The position numbers were made by a program, and so were the translations under genes. Below are positions 1 to 10,923 of a DNA stretch of 64,000 nucleotides, piece by piece. Origin of the DNA: Neospora caninum Liverpool (Eukaryota > Apicomplexa > Conoidasida > Eucoccidiorida > Sarcocystidae); the NCBI RefSeq assembly GCF_000208865.1, contig NC_018396.1, forward strand, positions 6,194,514 through 6,258,513, given 5' to 3'. The stretch's first letter is position 1. Each line of letters starts with the position of its first letter. Below the pieces are notes generated by a model that was not told the origin of the DNA, ran no database searches, and saw only the letters and a program-made list of their open reading frames with translations.

Positions 1-3000
1 TGCTTTGTTCGAGTTCGATTTGCCTTTCTTCGGGGGTCATCGCTGAGAGGACTTCCGGCCTTTGAAACAACGCTTCTCTGGTCCACGCCCCGCGCACGAG
101 CCGGCCCTGTTGAGCCCCGACTGACGACACTGCGTCTGCTTTCCCGCTCTCCTTCTTGGTCTCGTCATGTGCTTCTCGGCCTCGCTGGCCCGCCGCGGCA
201 CCACTGGGGCGTCTGTTGTTGACCTGAGACAGGAGACTGGCGAACGTGGCGCAGCGCCGCGAGTCTCCACAGCGTCGACTGTCCTCGCCGCGCCTGGCAG
301 TCCCCGCCTCTGCCTCGTCGGAGCCGAACGGGCTTGTGTGGGCCGCGGCCACCGTTGGACTCCGGTCGGTCAGCATGCGTCTCCCATCGCTACCCGCGAA
401 TGACACGGCACCTCCACGTGAGCTCCCAGGCGTAGCTGGTGTGCTTCGCCAGTTCACGTCCTCCTCTACGCCTCTGGTCCTCGCCGAGAAGAAGGCCTTT
501 CGCGAGAAGGAATGCGGGGGATCGACGTCATCACTTCGCCCCCAATCGAGGCTGCGATCTGCCTTCCGAGTCGGACTATGAAAGGCTGCCTTCCCGAAGG
601 CTGCGGAGTGCCGGGACGGCGTGGACGGCGCTTCACTGTCGCCGTCTCCTGAACCCTTTCGCCCTTCGCACTCTCTTGGAGAAACCGTTCGCGCGGCTCT
701 CTCGCCCTGGCTGCTCCGCCTGTCTTCGGCGTGATTCTTTCCCCGCCAGTTGCCTCGCTCTTCCTCTTCCTCTCGACGAACGGCAGACCGGGACGAGGGA
801 GACGAAGAAGTTGACGACTGCAAGACACTGCTTTTGCGGAGGTGATCGTCGCCTTTAGTCTCGGCGTCAGCGGCACTGCGAGAAAACCGGCGAAGGGGGG
901 AACTGGGTGAGTCGCGCGTGGCCTTTGGCCTCGACTTTTTCTCGTCCCTCGGAGACGCCGGATTTTCACTCAGCGACGAGCCCGAGAGAAACGAGAGACG
1001 TTTCGGAGAAAACGCGAAAGTTGTAGGATCTTCAGAGCTGTCTCCACGGGACGCTCTGCGCGGCATGCCCTCGTCGCGCTCGGAGACGCAGGTGCCGGGT
1101 AGCGATTTCCTCAGCGCCTCCGAAAAAAGAAGCAACAGAGGCTTGGAAGGCGGCTCGCCAGCCGTAGCGTCGCTGGAGACTGCCGGGGCATCCTGTCGCT
1201 GGTCCGCCTTCTCGCCGTCCTCGCCTCTTCCTTTCTCACCCTCTGTGTCTTTCCCTTCTTCCGCGGTCGGATGCTCCGACGACGCCTCCTGCTGGGCCAG
1301 AGTGGAGACAGGCGCCTTGCCGGTTGCCTTGGGCCCTGTGGAGGCGAAGGACGTGTCGCGCCCGGCTTCAGCAAGAGCCACGATTTCGGACCACGGCTTG
1401 GAGCCCAACGATCCCTCTTCGCGGTGAGTCCCCCTCTTCGCGGGACTGACCGCGTCACTGTTTGCTTTGCTTCTTTGGGCGGCAGCGGCAGCGGCAGGCG
1501 ATGATGCAGCCGCGGCCGAAGACGGAGACGCGACCGCGTCTCTGCCCGGCCCGGCCTGGGAGCCTTTCGACGCGGCCGTTTTCGGCGGACTCACGACGAC
1601 TGCAGCCCAGTTCCGGGCAGGCGCCTGCGCGGCAGAGGCGACGGCCGAGCCTCGGGACGGCGCCGCAGAAAAAGGAGACACTGGGACGGGAAACGAGGTA
1701 TCGGAGGACAGCAACGGGCTCTCAACCGAGACAGACGGGCGACGGCTACCTGATGAAGGCTTCTCAAGGAAACCTGGAGACGTCCCGGCCGCACAGGAGA
1801 CAGCAGACAACTGGGTTTCCCCGATCTCGAAACCCGGCACCTGGGGGGCATTTGCCTTTCCTCCGCGACCAGGGGCAAATCCGGATCGGTCTCCCTCCTC
1901 TCGACCTGCCGCGGTTTTCCCTGGCTCTCCACGAACCTCCCGCTCTCCAGGCTCCCCGCCACTGTGGCCTCCGGCAGGCTGTTTGGGCTTTGCGCCTTTC
2001 TCCACCTCTGGTAAGGACATACCTGCTAGAGCCGTGCTGCTCCGACTGCGACCGACACCGGGGCTAGTTGGGCTCCCCTGCTTCCTGCCCGACCCGCCGC
2101 CCGTCGAAGCACCGGCCGCGACTGCGGCGAAAGAGGGAGCTCCGTGGAGAGCAGTGGAGGCGCCGATCGAGACAGGCGCTGGAGCGGAGAGGCCCGCGGA
2201 GAATCGGGAAGGAAGAATCACGGGAGCGACCGACGCGGATTCCTCCACTCCGGGCCCTGAACCCGAGCCGGTGGGCATCTTGTTCACTCCCTCCCGGACG
2301 ACACCGCTGTTTGGCATCCACGGACTCGCGTTCGGGTTCGCCTCCCCGGCCACTGAACTGCCTTGCTCAGTTTTATTCCGAAGACCCGCTGTCTCCTCTG
2401 TCTCGCGTGTCCACGCAGCCTCCGCATTTGCACCCTCGCTGCGGCGCCTGCAGGCCTCCCTGCGTCCGCCCTCAACGCCGTCTCGCGCCCGACCCGCAGG
2501 TGGGACGCACACCGGAGTGACCACACTTCGCATCCGGTCGGTCTCTTCCGCTGTGCCGCGCCGCCCGCTTTTTCCTAGACTTGCCTCCGCGGCCAAAGCT
2601 GACTCATCGCAGGATCGCCGCCGATGCCCCCGCGGCTCGTGGGAACTCGCCAGCTCCTGCCCAGGCATCAAGGCGTTCCGTCCCTCCCCCGCTCGTCCTG
2701 GCAGCACGGGGGCGACCGACACCGGAGACGGCTCGAATCCCCACGAGCACGCCGGAACCTCACGCGTCTTGTGAATCGGCGAAGGCAATTGCACCGGCAC
2801 GACCCACGCAGGCGCTCGTTGCGGCCGGCCTTTTTCAGTGCTCGCCTGGCCACGCCTGTCCTGCGCGTTGCCGAGGCTGCTGCGGCGTCCCTGTCTGAGC
2901 GAAGGCGAGAGCTGGACACAAGGCAGAAACGGCCACGAGACGGTGTCGTCTGGGCTGAAGTCTGGCGCCTGTGGAGCGTCGAGTCGGCCAAAACCCTGCG

Positions 3001-6000
3001 CGTGGCTGGGCGAGACATCCGCCGAGGCCGAGGGCCAGACGCCGCCCCCGGCGTCGCCTGCATGCGTGGAACGCTTCGACGTGGACGGCGCTTTCGGAGG
3101 ACCGGCCGAAACGCCACCCTGTCGGTCCCCAGCCCCCGGCACGCCGACTGCATTCGTCCCGCGAGTTGAAGCCGCATGCGCAGCCTCTGCTGTCGGCTCT
3201 CCGTCGTCGGCACTCGACGCGCGGGCAGCAGAGTGAGAAGGCACCGACTGAGACCGCGGGGGATCCTGCGTCGCCACGTCGGAGTCGCCCCGAGTTTGCC
3301 CGGAAGAGCGCCCCGCGTCGCGCCGGAGTCCACAGTCGCTTTGGGCCACAGGAGCGGCTCTTGGCGTACAGACGCTGCTCCAAGTTGTCTCCTGGGCTTG
3401 TCGGGCTCTGCCGCTTCGCGGAGACACTTCGGCACGGGTCGTGCCGTCCGCCTTGAGGTGTACGCCAGAAAAGTGCCCATCGTCGCGAGAGAGGCGCCCT
3501 CCCGCGTCACTCCACTCACGTGCACCCGAGGCGGCCGCCGAGTGAAGATATGTCCCCGCCTGAGGACCCGTCAAAGACGGACCGCTGCCGCCATTCGCCA
3601 CGCAGCTCTTTTCTGCCACAACTTCACTTCTTTCTTCGCTGCCTCGATGCGGCCTTTCTCGGGCATCTGCACTGCCCCGGGGTCCGGCGTCGGAAACAGT
3701 CTGGGAGGCCCCGGGCACAAGGGACGGCAACGCCCTCCCCCCACCGGGTTTGTCCCTCTGCTCGCGGGCTCCACCCACCCCCGCGAGACTGCTGCTCCGC
3801 TTGAAGCGGCTCTCGTTCGCTTTTGCGGAGGCTAGGCAGCCTCCGCTTGGCCCCGACGTCCCCGCCGACGGATCACGGAGATCCGCACTCGACAAACGCG
3901 CCGCAGCATGCGCCACGGACGCCCACGACCTGCCGCGGAAGCCGGTGGCCGCGTTGCCTTGCTCGCTGCTGAGGACCGACGAGGCTCTGGAGCGCGAGGC
4001 TGCGAGGCTGATCTCTCCCAAGGCACTGCGCACCATGGCGGGCCAGGCATCGCCGTCTCCACCCTCCGCCCCGGCAGAAGCCACGAGGGCGGGTGCGAAA
4101 GGCGCCGGACTTCCAGATACCGATTCGGACCCGTCGTTAGCGGACCCATCCGAGTTTGCAGACATCCCAGTCGCAAATCCCCGTGTCTCTGTCCTCGAGT
4201 CGCCCAACCCGCTGCCGTCCTGCGCCGCGCCCTGCTGCCGGATCGCGGCGGGCACCTGCAGAGCGCCCGGAGGCGGGACACTCGCCATCGCGAGGGAACC
4301 TTTGTCGGCCCCTCCAGAACCGCCCTTGTCGCCTGAGGGCGACGCTTTCTGCCTCGAGCTGCTGCGGCTCTCGGAAGAAAGGAGCCTGCCGCTCTCGCCG
4401 CCGGAACTCGCCCCTTGAGGGCGCAGCACGAGCGGAGGCGCCGCAGCCAAGACGGAGCCGGGCGCACTGATCATCCCCGCTTGAGACACGTTCCACCTGG
4501 AGGCACTCGTCTCACTTCGGCCCGTGTGAGAGCCGCGCGCCGCAGCTGCGTCTTCTCCAACCGCACTCTGCAACGCGCTGGTCATGCTCCGCCGTCGCGG
4601 ACGCCCTCCAGGCCCCGAGACGAGCGAATGGGCGCCTTGGGGCGGGCGCTGCGGGACGGGCGCCGGGCGGAAGGTCGCGCCGGGAGCCCCCGACGCGCCT
4701 GCGCCGACGCCGCCCCCCGCTGGCGCCAGAGAGTCGCCTAGAGCAGTCCCAGTCAAGGCCAGGCCGCCTCCACTGTAGAGGATCGCCGCGCCGTGCGCGC
4801 GGCGCGGGCCGTGAGAGTGGACATTTCCGGCAGCCGAACCTACAAACTGTGAGGATCCGTAGATGCCGCTCCCGGAGGCGTACGCCGCGGGCACTGGCAA
4901 CGGCGCAGGACCGGGGCGAGAAGACGAGGCCCCGAACGGAGTCGACGCGCCCCCAGCAGACCCTGTGGGGTTCATCACGCCCTGTCCCCCAAGGACAGAG
5001 GTGGGAAACGCCCCTGGCGCGCTCGCGTGCCGCGAAGGCAAGCCTGCAGCCGTCGCAGCTGTGCCGCTCCCGCAGGCTGCGGAGTCACCAGAGGCGCCGC
5101 CTGGGCACGAAGAGCCTGCTGACAGTCCCGTGAGGCTGCAGATGTCCGACCCCTCGCGCGGGTGCGGCAGCGAGTGCCGCGAGCCTAAAAGGGAAGACTC
5201 CGAGCTGGGCGCGGAGTGGGTCCGGGCCGAACCGGGCGACGGAGGCGAAGACGCATGAGGCCCGAAAGGGAAGACGCGTGGCGAGCAGAGAGGCAGAAGA
5301 AGATGGAGACGAGGCCGAAGTTTCGACCCGGCACAGGCAGCGGAAGCTGGCGACTCTTGCCAAGAGGCAGCGGGCGGAGACGAAGTCGGCTCACAACTGT
5401 CCTTGCGCCGCTGCCGTCCGTTCCGTCCGCGGTCGTCCCCGTTTCCCGCGGTCGGGCTCGCGCCTTCACGACCGCTGGCCCCCACTCTCTGCTCGTGTTC
5501 GCCGCCCGATTCTCCAGGCGCCGACGCAGAAGCCCCGGCCGGTCGATTCGATTGCCTCGCCGCATGCGGCGGCAGTGAGGTGTCGCCGCGTTCGCTCTTC
5601 TCTGTTTCGTCGACGCCCATCTTGCTCAGAGCCTCTTCCACATCACTAGCCCCCACGCCGTCCGCGTGCGCCTGTTCGGCCTCGCAGGCGCTCCGCGTCT
5701 TCCGCTTCGGTTTCCCTGGTGCACCGTCGCCGTCCTCGGCTCGTTTGTGGCCCAAACGGGGCGTGTCTCCGTTCAAGAACCCGGCGATCTCTTCGAGGCG
5801 CCGTCTCCAGACTTCGACTCCCAACCCGCAGATGTCTCCCAGGACTTCGTCGCCTCGCGTCCCGACCGCAGTCTCGCCAGAAACCGCCGGAGCCCCCTGG
5901 TGGCCGCGAGACTCCGCTGCGTTGCCAGCGCCTGCATCCGGGGCCGGGGCGGTCGACGCGGCAGACGCCTCACACGCGGGAGACGCGGACGGGGGAGGAA

Positions 6001-9000
6001 GCGCGGCGGCATGGACAAGATGCGCATGCAGCGAATTCGGTTGACGCAGCAGCTGACACAGATCCAGGAGACTCGCAGCCTCGAGGTCCCCGAGCGTCAA
6101 CGGATCGGACAGTTTCTCTTCCTCCAGCAGTGCGTCGTACAACCGATTGTCCGAGTCATCCTCCTCGGAGCTCGAGCCCGCGCCGGCGTCGCGACCTTGC
6201 CCTGCCGACGACGCATGCGGATCGGAGTCGAGGACTCCTTCCTCTTCCTTCGGAGACACCGCCGAGCCGCGAGGAGATGCGCCCGCACCACCGCTCCCCC
6301 CACACAGCCCGCCTGTCTCTGGCTGTCCTTCTAGGCGCTGGGCTTTGCGTGGCGAACTCCCCGGCTGGTCTCCCGTTGCCGAGCCCAAGGAAGAACTGCG
6401 CGGACGCCTGCGCTCCTCGGCCCCGCCACTGTCCTTCGAAACCGGGAAAGGTGCGTTTGCCCTCGCCTCGCATGCGTCTTGGTTCCGGACCCGCGGAAGG
6501 ACAGAGCGGCTTCCTGTTTCCTCTGCCAGGGCGCAGTCCCCCGGTCCTCCGTTCTCTCCCGTCTCGCCCCGTGTCTCGCTCTCTGCGACTCCATCCTGCC
6601 GCGAAGCTGGTTCCTTTCCCGTCTCCGCCTTCGCCCCGCCCGCGTCTCGCGCGCCACGCCATCTGCTGCGCTCCTCGGCGGCCGCATCGCGCGCCATCGC
6701 AGGCAACGCTGCGGAAGGTGCCAGGAGCGGAGACCTCCGACTCTGAGGCGCCGAGCGACTGAGAGATCGCCGCCGCTCTCTGTTTGGCTTGGGGTCTCCG
6801 CGCGCGTCGCGTTCTACGTCGGAGTACGAGCTCGCCTTCTCGGGACGCTCTCGCGGCGAGAAAACGTCTTTCTCTCCCTTCCGCGCTCCCGCTCGGCGCC
6901 CCGCGTGGGAGTGGCAGCGGCACAGGCAGTCAGAGTCCCCCGAGGACGCGACGGACGGCGGATACGTGGACGCCGGAGCAGACGCGCACCCGGGGGGGTG
7001 CGCGAGGTCGCGCTTCTTCTCCGCCTCCACCCCGCCGCCCCCTGGAGCGGCCACGGCGTGCTTTTGGAGAGAAGACGGATAGGCGAACGGCGAAGCCGCC
7101 TGGCCAGGCGGGTGGTGAAGGTCGGGGCGGGGCGACGCGAGCGGAAGACGGGGGTGGGACAGAGCGAGCGCGGGCCTGCCGAGAGACGGCGAGGACAGAG
7201 GAAACAGGATCAGCGGGCGAAGAACAGGATACGCAACATCCGGCGACTTTATGCGGTCCAACAGCTGGTACGAGTTCGGCAAGAACAGCGTCCGGAACCG
7301 CGCCGCGTCGCCGGTCGCGAGAATGTGCGTGAGCGCCTGCAAGCCCTTTTTCATCGCATGCAAGAGGCGGTAGAAGGCCGTCTCGCTCACGCTCCGCGCC
7401 AGGTTGTTCCCGTTGTGGAGGGGGTCGACGACATTCATGCTGCGGAACAGAAACGGACTCTTTCGCCAACCCGGGGCTCCACCCGCAGGCGCGCCTGCAG
7501 CGCCCGGCGCGTGGCCGCCCGCGGAAGCTGCGGCAGGCCCCGCGGGGGGGAACCTTCGATTCGAGAAGGACGAAAGAGACGAGGAGTGGGAAGGCGTCGA
7601 TGAGGCGCTACCCCCGCCCCCGTAGCCGGCGCCAGGGTGCCCAGAAGTTGACGCACTCGCCCCGGCGACGGGAAAAGCAGGGAACGGACGCGCGCCAGGT
7701 CCCCGCTGAGCCGTCGCAGCCCCGTAGGCGCCGTACGAGTGCCGGAACCTGAACAGCGCGGCCCACAGGGTCGACCAAAATCGACGACAGACACACAGGC
7801 TCGCATGCATCCACATGGAAAGTGTGCCGGGTAGCCTCATCGTGATTCTGCGGCTTCTTCGCAACGGTGTTGAAAAAGCTTGGCGCCAGGGTTCTTCTCG
7901 ACCGCCTTGCTTCGCACCCGGGTTCGTCTACGCTACGCTGGCGTCCGATGTTCAGCTTAGATCTGAAGTGCCTCCCACGCTTCGACGCACTCCGCCTTCA
8001 TATCGCAGCGACTGATTCGGCTGATTCACACTGAAGATTTCTCTGGAGCCCCGCTTTCCGCATCCCGCCCTCTAAACCCGTCTCTCTCTCGCTTCCCTTT
8101 CTCTCGCTTGTCTTTTTGTTGTGGTGTCTGTTTTGCGTCTGAGTTTACCTGTATCTGCATTCCTCGACGAATTCGACGCTCTCCATCATTCGGGCCATAT
8201 TCATGGACGGTCCTTGAGCCTGCAAGACGACTTCCGAAGCGGCCGCTCGGCCTACATGCGCCAAGGGCAAACCGATGTCCGCTGCGTGGCTGCCAGGGAG
8301 CGTGAGGGCGTGGTGGGGCCCGACGCCGCCGCGCTGCTGCTGCATGAGCAGCATGAGGACCGCAGCGCGCTCCAGTTGGGGATCGTCGTCGCCGTCGGAC
8401 CAAGCCCCGTTTTCCTCTTTTCTTTGGCGCCTCGCGAGCAGCCACGGCGCCTCGCGCCCCTCGTACTCGACCCCGACCCAGTGTTCGCCCATGAAGCGGC
8501 CGCCTGGGGCCTGCGTGGCGCCCGCGCCGCCGTCGGGCGCAGAGACAGGTCCGGGCTCGCCGCGCCGGCGGGGCGCGGAGGCGCCGACCGGCGGAGCCGG
8601 TTTGCCGATTTGCGGCTCTTCGGCTTTGGGGCGCGACGCCGAGGCAGTCGAGAGGGACGAGGGAGACAGCGGCGGAGTCGGCGCGGCCTGACCCTTTGAG
8701 TCGAGCAGGCCGTCGAGCACGGACGGCGACAGCTGCGCGGCGGGGCCTTGGGGCAGAGCCGCGGTCGCGTCGGGCGCGGCGTGCGGGCCGAAGCTGCGCC
8801 GGGAAGAGAGCGACGGCGGGGGCGGCGCGGAGCCCCCACGTCGGTCCGGTACAGAGGAGGCGCGGGTGATGAAAGTCAGGGGAAGAGGCCCGCAGGCCGT
8901 GACGGCGTAGCGGTCCCAGTGGAAAGACGAGTAGTACGAGAAGAAGTGGTAGAGCAGATGGAGAGGCGTCGGCAAGAGCGAGGCGGGAAGGACGTGGAAC

Positions 9001-10923
9001 AGGTGGAGCACGAGAGCCTCCACGCAGTACGTCGCCAGGAGGCCGGAGCGACTCCCCAGGAGGTGCGACTCGTAGGCGAACCAGGACTTGATGAGCAACA
9101 CCGACCGCTTGAACAGATGGTGGCGCCCAATCCGCCGGTCGGCCAACTCGAGGAAGACCAGGGAACAGCAGCCGCCAACTTTGTTAACGGAAACGTCGAC
9201 TGCAATGCCGCTAACGATGCACTTGAGAATGCGGACCTCGGCGTCGACGAGCGAAGCCTCCCGCAGCGGAAAGGTCTTGTGCGTCTTCACGTCTTCCCTC
9301 TGGAACTTGTCCAAGAGCACAGCCAGCAGCGCGTCGCTCTCCTCCTCGCCCTCCACCACGCCGGTGCGCCGGTTGTACGAGATGATCCCAATGTCCAGAT
9401 CGCCGTCTGGGAGAAAGGTGCGCAGAGGGAAGGAGCCGTAGCGATACACAGTGATGTTGATCTCGTCCTCTTCCGCGCGGTACTCCGACGCTCCCCTCCC
9501 CAGCGGCGTCGGAATCCGCACAGACGAGGAACCCGACGCCGAGGAGACAGGCGAACCGGCCCACGACAGAGCCGACGTCATCCGCGTTCCCGCGGCCGTG
9601 CTGCCTCCGTCGGCGGCGCATCCAGAAGGCGCTGCCGACTGCGCACATCGATCTCGCAACGTCGAGCCTTCCGGCGGCGCCGAGGCGTCTGTATCCTCGC
9701 GCCCCGCGCGTCTGCTGTCCCGATCTGGAGAGCCTCTTTCTGGCCCTTGCGCTCTTCGAACTCGACAACACCGACACTGACACACCGCCCGAGTGTCTCC
9801 ACTCGAGGGCCCCTCGCGGTCGCTCGCTGGAGACTGGAGCCCAGCAACGGAGACGCCCACGCCCGTCGGTCCGGCGCCATTTTTCTGCGAGGACGCGGCG
9901 CCGTCTCCAGATCCCCCCGCCTCACACAAACACCACTCTGGTGTTTCGCCTGCCCCGCCCCCTCTCGTCTTCGGCTGCTCCGCGTCGTTCGAGGCCTCGC
10001 CACATCCCGACGCGCCGCTGCCTTCTGCCTTGTCCTCCCTGTGTGTCTCTACGTCTGATTCTCGTCTTGGGCGTTTACATACCGGACAGTAAGCAGTCTT
10101 CTTCCCCGCCCCTGTCCCATCTTTTCTGCGGTGCCCAACACAGCACGGACAGCTGCACGCATCGCCGGGCGCCGAGGCCGAATCCTGCCGCGGCTGTCCT
10201 TGAGTGGGTTCGCTTTCGCGTGTTCCCTCTTCCCCTGCAGCTTTCTCTTCTCCACTTCCCCTTGGGACCCGGCCTTCTTCGTTTGAGTGGAGCTGTCCGT
10301 GTGTGGAAGAGGCAGGAGAGGAGGAGGCGACGCGCGCGTCCCGCTGTGCTTCCCACTGTCGAACTCTCCACTCTCGGAAGGTCTCAACAATCAAGCCTCG
10401 GAGATACCGGAAAACCTCGAGCCGTTTGCGCGAACGATCTGAGTTGGGGCCTGACGGGAAACGCAGCCACACACACACACACACACACACACACAAGACG
10501 TCTTTATTCGGGAGTCACGCAGAAAACGGAGAGAACAGAGAAAGAGGCGCACCCCCGCATCAAGAAGCAATTATAGAGCGCGCGCGAAAACAACCAGACA
10601 GACAGTGGCGGGACCGGAACTCGACGAGGGGTAAACGGATGCACAGGTGCGGAGACACGGGACAACGGGGGGGAGAAAGGGGGGAGAAAGGGGGGGGAGG
10701 GGGGGGAGGAGATTCGAGATGGCGGGAAGGTGGCGGCACATAAAAGACAGCAGGGGCATGCAGAAGGAAACAAGGGAGGTAGGCGGATCTTGCATGTCAT
10801 TAGGCAGGCTTTTCAAGCAGGTAGGTTGCCCCTGTTAATCAACCACGCCTTACCAATGTCGAGAATAAAAGCATCAGTCAGGCTTTCCAGTTCACGGGTG
10901 TCTGTACGCTGAGGCCTCGGCAT
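1..10923 (-). CDS. Giant nucleotidyltransferase / non-canonical poly(A) polymerase-like protein (3' end outside window)
   Basis: Exons read on the minus strand: 10923-10854, 10450-8149 and 7748-<1 (an in-phase alternative acceptor gives 7847-<1). The start is the ATG at 10923. The donor at 10853 (GTAAGG) and acceptor at 10451 join in phase 1. Residues about 14-50 match the N-terminal helix of PAP/OAS1-type nucleotidyltransferases. The catalytic signature is G362-S363 followed by D374-x-D376 (YGSFPLRTFLPDGDLDI), with a third Asp near residue 442 (VDVSVNK). A PAP-associated region (LLATYCVEALVLHLF) and the family motif DPLHNGNNLARSV near residue 898 follow. All metal-binding Asp residues are present, so activity is plausible: adding nucleotides to RNA 3' ends is the family role. 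A Cys-rich insert of about 300 residues precedes the catalytic motif. The last exon stays open for 7.7 kb to the window edge, giving at least 3,373 residues, mostly Ser/Ala/Gly/Pro/charged low complexity with short helical islands (near 6010-6160 and 1-90). The acceptor choice and true C-terminus are unresolved. Confidence 0.85.
10469..10495. repeat. (CA)n microsatellite
   Basis: About 13 CA units. It lies in the first intron of the nucleotidyltransferase gene, just upstream of the acceptor at 10451. On the gene's strand it reads as (TG)n. Confidence 0.95.
10667..10710 (+). repeat. G-rich tract with four G-runs in intron
   Basis: Four runs of six or more G separated by AGAAA, AGAAA and A spacers, on the plus strand, i.e. 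the template strand of the nucleotidyltransferase gene's first intron (10451-10853). The pattern fits the usual G-quadruplex rule; folding is inference. Confidence 0.7.

Noticed and set aside
1467..2774. 435-codon plus-strand frame rich in Pro, Ala, Arg and Ser
   Set aside because: It is antisense to the open minus-strand frame of the nucleotidyltransferase tail, which continues without a stop over the whole stretch; no domain or splice context supports the plus strand.
8748..10058. 436-codon plus-strand frame
   Set aside because: Antisense to the catalytic exon of the nucleotidyltransferase, where the minus strand carries the conserved GS..DxD region.
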